Shown here: piece after piece, positions 45,058 to 54,285 of the stretch
Numbering within the stretch: the first letter of the stretch is position 1
Layout of the letters: every line of letters begins with the position of its first letter
Assembly: GCF_000741175.1 (NCBI RefSeq)
Contig: NZ_JGYS01000001.1
Location: 186,001-250,000 of the forward strand
Direction: 5' to 3'
DNA: 64,000 nucleotides
Source of the DNA: Bifidobacterium callitrichos DSM 23973
GTDB taxonomy: Bacteria > Actinomycetota > Actinomycetes > Actinomycetales > Bifidobacteriaceae
Translations under genes and position numbers: made by a program
Notes under the pieces: generated by a model
Database searches by the model: none
What the model saw: only the letters and a program-made list of their open reading frames with translations
Told to the model about the DNA's origin: nothing

Positions 45058-45241
45058 GTGCCCACGGTATTGGCGATTCGCAATGAATCGCAAGATGGCC
45101 AGGCGCCGTTGTGGATAACACCTCTGAAATGGTGATGAGATTGTGTCGACGACGGACCGGATGAGATGTGTCCCCGAGGATGCATAGTGCAACAACAGTA
45201 GGATGAGAAAAAGGTATGACCTTGTTAATTGGGAGGCTCCC

Positions 45242-46387
45242 ATGGGCAATATCACCGATGACATCCGCATACGGTTCGCGACGTTCGACGAGGATGCGTT
45301 CAACGAGACCGATTCCCTGGCGCTTTCGCAGCTGGCGTATGCGCGCATGCCCGATAACGTGCCCCGATGGCGTGATGATGAACGGGGGAGTGGGGCCATT
45401 CCCATGGTTCCCGTCCGTGACCTATTGCGCGCCGAATGCTATGACGCGATGTTCGGCAAGGTGTGGTCGCCCGACATGAACGTCGACCTGCTGCGCGCGA
45501 TGGCCGAAAGCCCCCGGTGGCGCGACCTGCGTATCGGCGCGTATGTGGACGAGTTCGATCCCGAGACCACGAAGCAGTTCTCCGCATGCGCGTTCGATCT
45601 CGGCGACGGCACGCTCTACATCGCCTTCCGCGGCACCGACAGTTCGATCGTCGGGTGGAAGGAGGACTTCATGATGGCCTTCCGCCGCCCGGTTTCCTCG
45701 CAGAAGGCCGCGTCGCGCTATCTGGCCGACGTTGCCTCGAGGTGGGATGGGTCGATTATGGTCGGAGGTCATTCCAAAGGAGGCAACCTCGCTGTGTACG
45801 CCGCCGCATGCACGTCCGAGGATGCCCAAAGGCGTATCACGACCGTGTACTCGCATGACGGCCCCGGTTTCGACGAGGCGTTCTTCGCCGCTGACGGCTA
45901 TGCCCGGATCTCCGCGAGGATCCACAAGTCGGTGCCGGGCTCATCGATCATCGGCATGCTGTTCGAGACGCGGGAGAACGCGGCGGACGGCTATACGATC
46001 GTCAACAGCGACGGCGTGGGCATCATGCAGCATTTCGCGCTCCACTGGCAGGTCAAGGACGGCGCCTTCGTCCGGGCGGACGGGCTCACCGCCGGCGCCC
46101 GATACGCCGCACGCACGCTGAACGACTGGATGGCGCGGTACGACGACGAGCATCGACGGCTGTTCATCGAGAACCTGTTCGCCATCCTCGAGGCGGGCGC
46201 GGCCTCCGGCGGGTATGCGACCTTCGGCGAACTCACCGCGCACTGGACGCAGTCATTGCCCGCCATGCTCGTCGCGATGCGCGACGTCGACCCCGCCGAC
46301 CGGGCCGTCATGATTGAGGTCGTCAAGGGGTTCGCCGCCACCGCGGCCGGCGCCGCAACCACCGTGATTCCCGCGATCGCGCGATAA
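45242..46387 (+). CDS. DUF2974 (Mbeg1-like) lipase-fold protein
   Basis: A 381-residue protein from ATG 45242, with GGGAGG upstream. AFRGTDSSIVGWKEDF and the nucleophile elbow GGHSKGGNLAVYAA (Ser178) are the DUF2974 alpha/beta-hydrolase hallmarks; VYSHDGPGFDE follows. No signal peptide is present. Substrate unknown. Its stop codon directly abuts that of the convergent LysR gene. Confidence 0.85.
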   Translation: MGNITDDIRIRFATFDEDAFNETDSLALSQLAYARMPDNVPRWRDDERGSGAIPMVPVRDLLRAECYDAMFGKVWSPDMNVDLLRAMAESPRWRDLRIGAYVDEFDPETTKQFSACAFDLGDGTLYIAFRGTDSSIVGWKEDFMMAFRRPVSSQKAASRYLADVASRWDGSIMVGGHSKGGNLAVYAAACTSEDAQRRITTVYSHDGPGFDEAFFAADGYARISARIHKSVPGSSIIGMLFETRENAADGYTIVNSDGVGIMQHFALHWQVKDGAFVRADGLTAGARYAARTLNDWMARYDDEHRRLFIENLFAILEAGAASGGYATFGELTAHWTQSLPAMLVAMRDVDPADRAVMIEVVKGFAATAAGAATTVIPAIAR

Positions 46388-47311
46388 CTAGTCGATGAGC
46401 TTGTAGCCGTGGTCGGAGACGACGGACTTGAGCTTCTCGAGGTAGTTCTCGGCCGCCGAGGAGAGCTTGGCGCGCTCGTTGGTGATCCAGCCGACGAGCA
46501 TCGTCTCGTCCGAGTCGAGAGGGACGGTGCAGATCTTCTCGTTGTTGAGGTCGCCGTTGTCGATGCCGGTGCACACGGTGTAGCCGTTGAGGCCAATGAT
46601 GAAGTTGAGGATCGTGGCGCGGTCGGTCACGTTGATCTGCTTGGGGGAGTAGTCCGGCCAGACCGCCTCCTCGGCGAAGTAGAAGGAGCCGTCCTCGCCC
46701 TGCTCGTACTGGATGAACGGGAAGGGCTTCAGATCCTTCATCGTGACCATCTTCTTCGTGGCGAGCGGGTTGGTGCGCGCCAGGAACACATGCAACGGGG
46801 CGCGGAAGAGCGCATGGAACTCCAGATGCTTCTCGCGCAGCAGCTTGCCGATCACGTCCTTGTTGAAGTCCGACAGGTAGATGATGCCGACGTCCGAACG
46901 CATGTTGGCGACCGAGTCGATGATGTCGCGCGTGCGGGTCTCGCGGATCGTGAACTCATACTCGTCGGACTTGATCGAATTGATCATCTCGACGAACGCC
47001 TCGACGGCGAACATGTAGTGCTGCGTGGAGACGGTGCACAGATGCTTGCGGGGCTTCGCGTTCTTGTAACGCTCCTCGAGGAGCGCCGCCTGATCGAGCA
47101 CCTGACGCGCGTAGGTGAGGAACTCGGCGCCGTCCACGGTCAGGGCGATGCCCTGCGAGGAACGGGTGAAGATCTCGATGCCGAGCTCCTTCTCCAGTTC
47201 CTTGACGGAGGAGCTCAGGGCGGGCTGCGAGACGTAGAGCTCGTGGGAGGCCTCGTTCATCGAACCGCATTCGACGATCTTGACGATGTATTTGAGTTGC
47301 AGAAGCGTCAT
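46388..47311 (-). CDS. LysR-family transcriptional regulator
   Basis: A 307-residue regulator, ATG at 47311. Residues 1-60 form the LysR winged helix (SMNEASHELYVSQPALSSSVKELEKELGI), and residues 90-300 a substrate-binding-like effector domain. It is divergent from the ABC exporter genes, which may be its target. Direct repeats GTTATAGC at 47320 and 47351 lie in the shared upstream region. Confidence 0.9.
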   Translation of the reverse strand: MTLLQLKYIVKIVECGSMNEASHELYVSQPALSSSVKELEKELGIEIFTRSSQGIALTVDGAEFLTYARQVLDQAALLEERYKNAKPRKHLCTVSTQHYMFAVEAFVEMINSIKSDEYEFTIRETRTRDIIDSVANMRSDVGIIYLSDFNKDVIGKLLREKHLEFHALFRAPLHVFLARTNPLATKKMVTMKDLKPFPFIQYEQGEDGSFYFAEEAVWPDYSPKQINVTDRATILNFIIGLNGYTVCTGIDNGDLNNEKICTVPLDSDETMLVGWITNERAKLSSAAENYLEKLKSVVSDHGYKLID

Positions 47312-47541
47312 AAGCCACAGTTATAGCAGTCAGGATGGTCGAAGAGAGAGGTTATAGCCGATTACTTCCACGACGGCGGACGCCATGTGAGACGGAGTTG
47401 GGGCACACCACGGCTGACGGAGGGCCTGGCATGACATGCATCGTTTCGATGGAATATATGCCACCGGTTCCACGATTTGGCTGCTAACCTGTTGGGGTCG
47501 AAATCCTTCGACCTTCAGACTGTAAAAGGAAGGTGGCTCGG
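47312..47541 (+). promoter_or_regulatory. Divergent regulatory region, LysR and ABC exporter
   Basis: No gene is seen. GTTATAGC occurs twice on the + strand, starting at 47320 and 47351, 31 bp (three helical turns) apart, close to the LysR start. A 7-bp leader hairpin GGTCGAA-ATCC-TTCGACC (47496-47513) lies just before the exporter ribosome site. Confidence 0.45.
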
Positions 47542-49386
47542 GTGGGAACCGTCAGAGTACTGATGCGGCACATCGGGGAGTTCAGACGGGATGCCGTCAT
47601 CACCCCGCTGGTGATGATCGGCGAGGTCGTGTGCGAGATGATCGTCCCGCTGCTCATGGCCACGCTCATCGACGACGGCGTCGAGAAGGGGAACATGGGC
47701 GTCATCGTGCGCACGTCCCTGATCATGCTCGTTGTCGTGCTGTGCGGACTCACGGTCGGATGCCTCGGATCGGTGTTCGGCTCGAAGGCCGCCGCAGGTT
47801 TCGCGAGGAACCTGAGGCAGGACCAGTATGACAACATCCAGACCTTCTCCTTCACCAACATCGACCGCTTCTCCACGCCGAGCCTCGTCACGCGACTGAC
47901 CACGGACGTGATGAACATCCAGAACGCGTTCATGATGATCCTGAGGATGGTGCCGCGCGCGGCCAGCTCCCTGCTCGTCGCGATGTGCATGGCGTTCGTC
48001 GTCTCCGGGCGCATGGCTCTGATCTACCTTGCGGCCGTGATCTTCCTCGGCATCGTCCTCGGCGTGCTCATGAACGTCGCGGCCCGCTTCTTCCGCCGCG
48101 CGTTCCCCGAGTACGACGTGCTCAACGAGAACACCGAGGAGAACATCACCGCCATCCGCGTGGTCAAGGCGTTCGATCGCGGCGACATGCAGAACGAGCT
48201 GTTCCGCACGGTCTCCAAACGCATTTACGACATCTTCCTCAAGGCCGAGCTGACGCTCGCCTCCGTCAACCCGGTCATCCAGTTCACCATCTGGGCCTCG
48301 ATGCTGCTCATCAGCTGGTTCGGCGCGAACCTCATCGTCGCCGGCGACCTGACCACCGGAGACCTGACGTCCCTGCTCATGTACTGCATGAACATCCTCA
48401 TGAGCCTCGTCATGCTCTCGATGACCATCGTCATGATCACGATGTCGTCCGCATCCGCCCGACGCGTGGCCGAAGTGCTCACCGAACGGGCCGACATGCC
48501 CGTGGCCGAGCATCCCGTCATGGCCGTCAAGGATGGGTCCATCGACTTCAACGACGTCGACTTCAGTTATCCGGAGGTCACGCTCTCCGACAACGATCCC
48601 ACCGCCAAGCGCAGAGCCGCCATGGCCGCGAAACTCACTGGCGCTCGGCGCCGCGAGCGCGTGCTCGACGACATCGATCTGCACATCCCCTCCGGCGCGG
48701 TCGTCGGCGTGATCGGCGGCACCGGATCGGCCAAGACCACGCTCGTCAACCTCATCCCGCGCCTGTACGACGTGACCGGCGGCTCGGTCATGGTCGGCGG
48801 CGTCGACGTGCGCGACTACGACCTCGACACCCTGCGCGACAACGTCGCCGTCGTCCTGCAGAAGAACGTGCTGTTCTCCGGCACCATCGCCTCAAACCTG
48901 AAATGGGGAGACCCGAACGCCACGATCGAGGACATGCGCAGGGCATGCCGCATCGCCTGCGCCGACGAGTTCATCGACCGCATGCCCGACGGCTACGACA
49001 CCGTCGTCGAACAGGGCGGACAGAACCTCTCCGGCGGCCAGCGCCAGCGTCTGTGCATCGCCCGCGCCCTGCTCAAACATCCCAAGGTGCTCATCCTCGA
49101 CGATTCCACCTCCGCGGTCGACACCGCCACCGACGCGCGCATCCGCCGCGCCTTCGCCAACGAAATGCCCGAGGTCACCAAGATCATCATCGCCCAACGC
49201 ATCTCCAGCGTGCAGGATGCCGACATGATCGTCGTCATGGACGACGGACGCATCCATGGCGTGGGCACGCACGCCGAACTCGTCGGCAGCGACGAGATCT
49301 ACGCGAGCATCGTCGAACTGCAGACTAGGGGCGGCGGCGACTTCGACGAGGCCGCCGCGAACACGAACGAACCGGAGGTGAAGTGA
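47542..49386 (+). CDS. Heterodimeric ABC exporter, subunit with degenerate ATP site
   Basis: A transporter of about 614 residues. I favour GTG 47542 (MGTVRVLMRH), 8 nt after AAGGAAGG; GTG 47533 is too near it. Six transmembrane helices (residues about 15-320) are fused to one NBD. Walker A reads GGTGSAKTT. The catalytic Glu after Walker B is Asp (LILDDSTSAVD) and the switch His is Gln (IIAQRISS), while the signature LSGGQRQR is intact. It therefore supplies the degenerate site in a pair with the next gene, as in TM287/288 and BmrCD. It likely exports lipids, peptides or drugs. Confidence 0.9.
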   Translation: MGTVRVLMRHIGEFRRDAVITPLVMIGEVVCEMIVPLLMATLIDDGVEKGNMGVIVRTSLIMLVVVLCGLTVGCLGSVFGSKAAAGFARNLRQDQYDNIQTFSFTNIDRFSTPSLVTRLTTDVMNIQNAFMMILRMVPRAASSLLVAMCMAFVVSGRMALIYLAAVIFLGIVLGVLMNVAARFFRRAFPEYDVLNENTEENITAIRVVKAFDRGDMQNELFRTVSKRIYDIFLKAELTLASVNPVIQFTIWASMLLISWFGANLIVAGDLTTGDLTSLLMYCMNILMSLVMLSMTIVMITMSSASARRVAEVLTERADMPVAEHPVMAVKDGSIDFNDVDFSYPEVTLSDNDPTAKRRAAMAAKLTGARRRERVLDDIDLHIPSGAVVGVIGGTGSAKTTLVNLIPRLYDVTGGSVMVGGVDVRDYDLDTLRDNVAVVLQKNVLFSGTIASNLKWGDPNATIEDMRRACRIACADEFIDRMPDGYDTVVEQGGQNLSGGQRQRLCIARALLKHPKVLILDDSTSAVDTATDARIRRAFANEMPEVTKIIIAQRISSVQDADMIVVMDDGRIHGVGTHAELVGSDEIYASIVELQTRGGGDFDEAAANTNEPEVK

Positions 49387-51305
49387 TGCCGGGACCAAGG
49401 GGCAATGCGGCGAAGAACGCCGCGGCGGCGAAGGACTACCTGAAGATGGGCCATCCGTGGCGCACGTTCACACGTCTCATGGGTGACCTGTTCGCCAGAT
49501 ACGGCGTGCAGTACGCCATCATCATGGCGTGCATCCTCGTCACCGTGCTCGCCAACGTGCGCGGCAATCTGTTCATCCAGCGACTCATCGACGACTACAT
49601 CATGCCGCTCGTCCATGCGAAGCCGGCGGAACGCGACTTCGGCCCGCTGCTCGGCGCCATCCTCGCGCTCGCCGGCCTCTACGCGGTCGGCGTCGTGGCC
49701 GCGGGCGTCCAGGCCGTCCTCATGGCATTCGTCACCCAAGGATTCATGCGTCGGCTGCGCAACCGCATGTTCGGGCACATGCAGAAGCTGCCGCTCGGCT
49801 ATTTCGACACGAACTCGCGCGGCGACGTGATGAGCCTGTACACCAACGACATCGACACGCTGCGCCAGATGGTCTCCCAGTCCATCCCGCAGATCCTCAC
49901 CTCGGTGCTCCAGATCGTCATGGTCCTGGCCTCGATGATCTACCTGAGCGTGCCGCTGACCGGTGTGATGCTCGTCATCGCCGCGGTCATGGTGCTCCTG
50001 ACCAAGGTGCTGACCGGCCGCTCCGGCGCGCACTTCTCGCAGCAGCAGCGGTCCGTCGGCAAGCTCAACGGCTTCGTCGAGGAGATGATGACCGGGCAGA
50101 AGGTCGTCAAGGTGTTCACGCACGAGGAGGCCGCCAAACACGACTTCCGTGAGGTCAACGACCGTCTGTATGACGCCTCCAACAAGGCCAACAAGTTCGC
50201 CGGCTATCTGGGCCCCATCAACAACCAGCTCGGCTACATCGGCTACGTGATCTGCGCGCTGGTCGGCGGCGCGCTCGCGATGACCGGCGCCACCGGTCTC
50301 ACGCTGGGCGCGCTCGTGAGCTTCCTGACGTTCGTCAAAAGCTTCACGATGCCGATCTCGCAGGTCTCGCAGCAGCTCAACGCCATCGTCATGGCGCTGG
50401 CGGGCGGCGAGCGCGTCTTCGATCTGCTCGACGAGCGCATCGAGGAGGATGACGGCCGGGTCGCGCTCGTCAACGTCACGCACGACGCGGACGGACGATT
50501 GGTCGAGTCGCGCGAGCGCACCGACGACTGGGGTTGGAAGGATCCGTCCGACGGCCGTATCACGCCGATGCGCGGCGACATCCGTCTCGATCACGTGAAC
50601 TTCAGCTATGTGAAGGGCAAGGAAGTGCTTCACGACATGACGATGTTCGCCAAGCCCGGGCAGAAGATCGCGCTCGTCGGATCCACCGGCGCCGGCAAGA
50701 CGACGATCACCAACCTCATCACCCGCTTCTACGACATCGATTCCGGTTCGATCACCTATGACGGCATCGATATCCGCGATATGCGCAAGGGCGATCTGCG
50801 CAGGTCGCTGGGCATGGTGCTGCAGGACACGCACCTGTTCTCCGGTTCGATCATGGACAACATCCGCTTCGGGCGTCTCGACGCCACCGATGAGGAGGTG
50901 AGGGCCGCGGCGCGCCTCGCCAATGCGGATGCCTTCATCGAGAAGCTGCCCGACGGCTACGACACGCAGCTGACAGCGGACGGCGCCGCCCTGAGTCAGG
51001 GCCAGCGGCAGCTGCTCGCCATCGCGCGTGCCGCCGTCGCCGATCCGCCGGCGCTGATCCTCGATGAGGCGACCTCGTCGATCGACACCCGCACCGAGTC
51101 GCTCGTCCAGCATGGCATGGACCGGCTCATGAAGGGGCGCACCACGTTCGTCATCGCGCATCGTCTGTCGACGATCCGCAACGCGGACTGCATCATGGTC
51201 ATCGAAGCCGGCCGCATCATCGAACGCGGCACTCATGACGAGCTCATCGCGATGAAGGGTCGGTACTACACGCTCTACACCGGACTCAAGGGCGACGCCG
51301 ACTGA
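49386..51305 (+). CDS. Heterodimeric ABC exporter, catalytic subunit
   Basis: A 639-residue transporter, ATG 49386 overlapping the previous stop, with GGAGGTG upstream. Six transmembrane helices are followed by an NBD with Walker A GSTGAGKTT, Walker B plus Glu (LILDEATSSID) and switch His (VIAHRLST) all intact, while its signature is LSQGQRQ. The intact signature of the partner completes the consensus site. A 40-residue insertion (VNVTHDADGRLVESRE) lies between the membrane domain and NBD. Confidence 0.92.
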   Translation: MPGPRGNAAKNAAAAKDYLKMGHPWRTFTRLMGDLFARYGVQYAIIMACILVTVLANVRGNLFIQRLIDDYIMPLVHAKPAERDFGPLLGAILALAGLYAVGVVAAGVQAVLMAFVTQGFMRRLRNRMFGHMQKLPLGYFDTNSRGDVMSLYTNDIDTLRQMVSQSIPQILTSVLQIVMVLASMIYLSVPLTGVMLVIAAVMVLLTKVLTGRSGAHFSQQQRSVGKLNGFVEEMMTGQKVVKVFTHEEAAKHDFREVNDRLYDASNKANKFAGYLGPINNQLGYIGYVICALVGGALAMTGATGLTLGALVSFLTFVKSFTMPISQVSQQLNAIVMALAGGERVFDLLDERIEEDDGRVALVNVTHDADGRLVESRERTDDWGWKDPSDGRITPMRGDIRLDHVNFSYVKGKEVLHDMTMFAKPGQKIALVGSTGAGKTTITNLITRFYDIDSGSITYDGIDIRDMRKGDLRRSLGMVLQDTHLFSGSIMDNIRFGRLDATDEEVRAAARLANADAFIEKLPDGYDTQLTADGAALSQGQRQLLAIARAAVADPPALILDEATSSIDTRTESLVQHGMDRLMKGRTTFVIAHRLSTIRNADCIMVIEAGRIIERGTHDELIAMKGRYYTLYTGLKGDAD

Positions 51306-51340
51306 CCGGGGCTGACCGGTGACGCTGACTGACCGGGGCT

Positions 51341-51366
51341 GGCCATACTGGCCAGCCAGTATGGCC
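51341..51366 (+). terminator. Terminator-like palindrome between convergent genes
   Basis: GGCCATACTGG-CCAG-CCAGTATGGCC, perfect 11-bp arms with a 4-nt loop, lies between the exporter and the convergent HAD gene. Being symmetrical it could serve both strands; no T run is present. Confidence 0.6.
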
Positions 51367-51379
51367 GATTGGAAGCGTA

Positions 51380-52020
51380 TTAGAGGCGCACGCCCAGCGC
51401 GGCGAGCGCCTCGCGGGCTCCGAGTGCGTTCTCGAACAGTCGGCCGTGGATGCCGACCTCGTTCGCGCCGACCACGTTCTTCGCGGTGTCGTCGAAGAAC
51501 ACGCAGCGCGAAGCCGTAAGACCAAAGCGGGAGAGCGCCAGTTCGTAGATGTCGGCGTTCGGCTTGTGCATCTTCTCGATGCCGGAGACGACGGTGCCGT
51601 CCAGCAGATCGTTGAGGACCGGGTATTTGTCGAAGGCGATGTGGATCGTCTCGTGCGACCAGTTCGTCAGACCCCATACGCCGTAGCCGTGCGCCTTGAG
51701 ATCGCGCAGTAGCTGCTCCATGCCGGGCAGCATGCGCGGCAGGGCATCGCCGTAGTGCTCGATGTAGTACCTGAAGATCCGTGCGATGTCCTCGCCCTGC
51801 TCGCGCACCACGTCCGGGTAGATGTCGGCGAAGTCCTCGCCGGCGTCCATGCGGTCCTCGTAGCGGAAGAAGCCGTGCGGGTCGTCGTCGGCGCAGATCG
51901 CATCCACACGTCATCGGGGAAGTGCCCGGTCAGGCAGGCGCGCGTGTTCCAGTCGAACAGGACGCCGCAGAAGTCGAAGATCACGTCGGTGACGGGGGAG
52001 TCGGTGTGGGGGGAGGTCAT
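51380..52020 (-). pseudogene. HAD-family hydrolase, broken by a 1-base deletion
   Basis: The start at 52020 (MTSPHTDSP) has AAGGAG 7 nt upstream on the - strand. The N-terminal DVIFDFCGVLFDWN (motif I) runs to HFPDDVW, where the frame breaks at about 51898-51905. Restoring one G (TGGGATGCG) joins it to DAICADDDPHGFF and gives a 213-residue HAD-IA hydrolase with GLTNWSHET (motif II), K in HKPNADIY and VFFDDTAKN (motif IV). It resembles YihX/epoxide-hydrolase-N phosphatases. Probably an intact gene with a sequence error. Confidence 0.85.
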
Positions 52021-52170
52021 GCAAAGCTCCTTGGACGAGTCGGCGGACATGGGGGATGTCCGACGACAGCCAGACGTCCCCGCTGATCACATACCTATAT
52101 ATACGCGATGCAGCGGCCAACGCGAGGGTGGCCTAAGGTAAACGGACACGGGGAACTACGTTGACCAATG

Positions 52171-52189
52171 GCGTTAGCAAAGCGTTAGC
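52171..52189 (+). promoter_or_regulatory. Direct repeat box upstream of kdp (possible KdpE site)
   Basis: GCGTTAGC occurs at 52171-52178 and 52182-52189, an 11-bp period (one helical turn), the spacing used by OmpR-class response regulators such as KdpE. It lies about 200 nt upstream of the first kdp peptide gene. Confidence 0.55.
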
Positions 52190-52280
52190 GAATCGCCATG
52201 CGTCGTTGTTGCGGTCGTATGTAACCCGTAAAAACCGTTTCATCTCCTTCACATTCCCAATAGCATGAAGAGCTGTAATG

Positions 52281-52357
52281 ACCCGACGGTGATGTCTGAC
52301 CGCTCTGCACAGCCTTACGGCTGCGTTGCGGGGTGGGAAGGTTCAGCACCGTCGGGT
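52281..52357 (+). ncRNA. Structured kdp leader RNA
   Basis: The leader can fold into one long stem. Outer 11-bp arms are ACCCGACGGTG (52281-52291) and CACCGTCGGGT (52347-52357). Inside, CTGACC can pair with GGTTCAG (one bulge), CTCTGCA with TGCGGGG (with G-U pairs), and CAGCC-TTAC-GGCTG caps it. It precedes the kdp ribosome site by about 15 nt. I cannot match it to a known riboswitch class; it could also be an attenuator. Flanking 52021-52170 and 52190-52280 hold no gene. Confidence 0.6.
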
Positions 52358-52381
52358 TTGTTCAATGATAAGGAGAAAGAC

Positions 52382-52474
52382 ATGCCCTGGTGGGTAGATG
52401 TTGCCTATGTCGTGGGCACGATCGTCATCTTCGTCCTCTTCGATCTGTTCGGAAAGTGGGTTGACAAGCTATGA
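52382..52474 (+). CDS. 30-residue membrane peptide upstream of kdpF
   Basis: ATG 52382, with AAGGAGAAAG 2-11 nt upstream, encodes a 30-residue single-span peptide (start MPWWVDVAYVVGTIV, end FDLFGKWVDKL). Its stop overlaps the kdpF start (ATGATGA). One transmembrane helix and a basic/aromatic C-terminus are seen. Coupling implies a Kdp accessory subunit or leader peptide. Small proteins like this are rarely annotated. Confidence 0.65.
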   Translation: MPWWVDVAYVVGTIVIFVLFDLFGKWVDKL

Positions 52475-52563
52475 TGACGTTCTTCACCGTGCTGGGTGTT
52501 GTGCTGGGAATCGTGGGAATCGCCTACATGATCTATTCCCTGTGCCGTCCCGAGAAATTCTGA
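52471..52563 (+). CDS. kdpF: K+-transporting ATPase, KdpF-like subunit
   Basis: A 30-residue single-span peptide from ATG 52471 (or 52474): FFTVLGVVLGIVGIAYMIYS then CRPEKF. The Y..Y...P-E-K/R-F ending is the KdpF pattern. KdpF stabilises the KdpABC complex as a lipid-like peptide. It lies 44 nt before kdpA. Confidence 0.8.
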   Translation: MMTFFTVLGVVLGIVGIAYMIYSLCRPEKF

Positions 52564-52607
52564 CAGGCCCTTAAGAGAAAGCAGTCTAGGGAACAAAGGT
52601 TCATCAC

Positions 52608-54284
52608 ATGGTATATCTTTTTGCGATCATGGCATTCGCGCTGATTGCCATCATCCTGGCGGCGATCTACAAGCCGCTGGGCGACTACATGTACAACGTG
52701 TTCACGTCCGACAAGGATCTTTTCTTCGAGAAGTGGATCTACAAGATCATCGGCGTGGATTCCAAGAAGGGGCAGACCTGGAAGGCGTATCTGCGCGGTC
52801 TGCTTGGCTTCTCCCTCATGAGCGTCCTGGTGCTCTACCTGCTCCAGCGCGTGCAGCAGTGGCTGCCGTTCTCGCTGGGCTTCCCGAACGTCGAAGGTCC
52901 GCTTGCGTTCAACACCGCGGCCTCGTTCGTCACCAACACCAACTGGCAGTCCTATTCGCCTGATGTGACGCTCGGCTACACCGTCCAGTTCGCCGGCCTC
53001 GCCGTGCAGAACTTCGTCTCCGCCGCCGTCGGCATCGCCGTGTCGATCGCCCTCGTTCGCGGCTTCGCCTGGCGCAAGTCCGAGACCATCGGCAACTTCT
53101 GGGTCGATCTGACCCGTGGCACGCTGCGCCTGCTCATGCCGATCTCCATCGTCATGGGCATCATCCTCATCGCCCTCGGCGTCGCCCAGAACTTCGCCGG
53201 CTTCGTCGACGTGAACACCATCGCCGGCGGCACCCAGAAGATCATGCAGGGCCCGGTCGCCTCCCAGGAGGTCATCAAGGAGCTCGGCACGAACGGTGGT
53301 GGCTTCTTCAACGCCAACTCCTCGCACCCGTACGAGAACCCGAACATGTGGACCAACCTCATCGAGATCCTCCTCATGCTGTGCATTCCGGTCGCGCTCA
53401 CCCGCACCTTCGGCCGCATGGTCGGCGACGTGCGCCAGGGCTACGCGATCCTCGGCGCGATGGTCATCCTCTTCGGCGTGAGCTTCCTGTGCGTCGTGAC
53501 CGCCGAGTCCTTCTCCAATGACGCGATCGTCAACCTGACCGGCGGTTCGATGGAAGGCAAGGAGACCCGCTTCGGCATCGTGTGGTCCGGCCTGTTCGGC
53601 ACCACCTCCACCTCCACCTCCACCGGCGCCGTCAACTCGATGCACGATTCGTACACGGCACTGGGCGGCATGATGTACATGCTCAACATGATGCTCGGCG
53701 AGGTCTCGCCGGGTGGCGTGGGCGCCGGCCTCTACGGCATCCTCGTGATGGCCGTCGTCGCCGTGTTCATCGCAGGCCTCATGGTCGGCCGTACGCCTGA
53801 GTACATCGGCAAGAAGATCGGTCCGCGCGAGATGAAGATGGCCTCGCTGTACTTCCTCGTCATGCCGATCACCGTGGTCGTGGGCGTCTCGCTGAGCTTC
53901 GCCCTGCCGTTCGCACGTCAGTCCATCTTCGACACGTCGCTGAACAACTCCGGCAACCACGGCTTCTCCGAGGTCGTCTACGCGTTCACCTCCGCCGCGA
54001 ACAACAACGGTTCCGCGTTCGCCGGCATCACCGCCGACACCCCGTGGCTCGACACCGCGCTGGGTCTGGCCGTGCTGCTCGGCCGCTTCCTGCCGATCGC
54101 CCTGGTGATCGCTCTGGCCGGCTCGCTGGCCAAGCAGGACAAGGTGCCGGTCACCGCCGGCACGATGAAGACCGACAACGGTCTGTTCGTCATCCTGCTC
54201 GTGTTTGTTATCGTCCTTATTTCCGCGCTGACGTTCTTCCCGACGCTTGCTCTGGGACCGTTGGCAGAAGGTTTGGTGGCGTGA
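52608..54284 (+). CDS. kdpA: K+-transporting ATPase, subunit A
   Basis: A 558-residue channel-like subunit from ATG 52608, with about 10 transmembrane helices. Selectivity-filter-like loops are visible: [36 protein letters not shown] and [12 protein letters not shown]. It selects and carries K+ in the KdpFABC pump. Stop and kdpB start are 1 nt apart. Confidence 0.96.
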   Translation: MVYLFAIMAFALIAIILAAIYKPLGDYMYNVFTSDKDLFFEKWIYKIIGVDSKKGQTWKAYLRGLLGFSLMSVLVLYLLQRVQQWLPFSLGFPNVEGPLAFNTAASFVTNTNWQSYSPDVTLGYTVQFAGLAVQNFVSAAVGIAVSIALVRGFAWRKSETIGNFWVDLTRGTLRLLMPISIVMGIILIALGVAQNFAGFVDVNTIAGGTQKIMQGPVASQEVIKELGTNGGGFFNANSSHPYENPNMWTNLIEILLMLCIPVALTRTFGRMVGDVRQGYAILGAMVILFGVSFLCVVTAESFSNDAIVNLTGGSMEGKETRFGIVWSGLFGTTSTSTSTGAVNSMHDSYTALGGMMYMLNMMLGEVSPGGVGAGLYGILVMAVVAVFIAGLMVGRTPEYIGKKIGPREMKMASLYFLVMPITVVVGVSLSFALPFARQSIFDTSLNNSGNHGFSEVVYAFTSAANNNGSAFAGITADTPWLDTALGLAVLLGRFLPIALVIALAGSLAKQDKVPVTAGTMKTDNGLFVILLVFVIVLISALTFFPTLALGPLAEGLVA

Positions 54285-54285
54285 T

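Noticed and set aside
49299..51914. Long - strand frame opposite the ABC exporter
   Set aside because: Asp/His/Arg-rich with no fold pattern; the + strand carries complete Walker and signature motifs.
52260..52360. c-di-AMP (ydaO) riboswitch upstream of kdp
   Set aside because: The position would suit it, but I cannot find the conserved ydaO core; only a long hairpin is supported.
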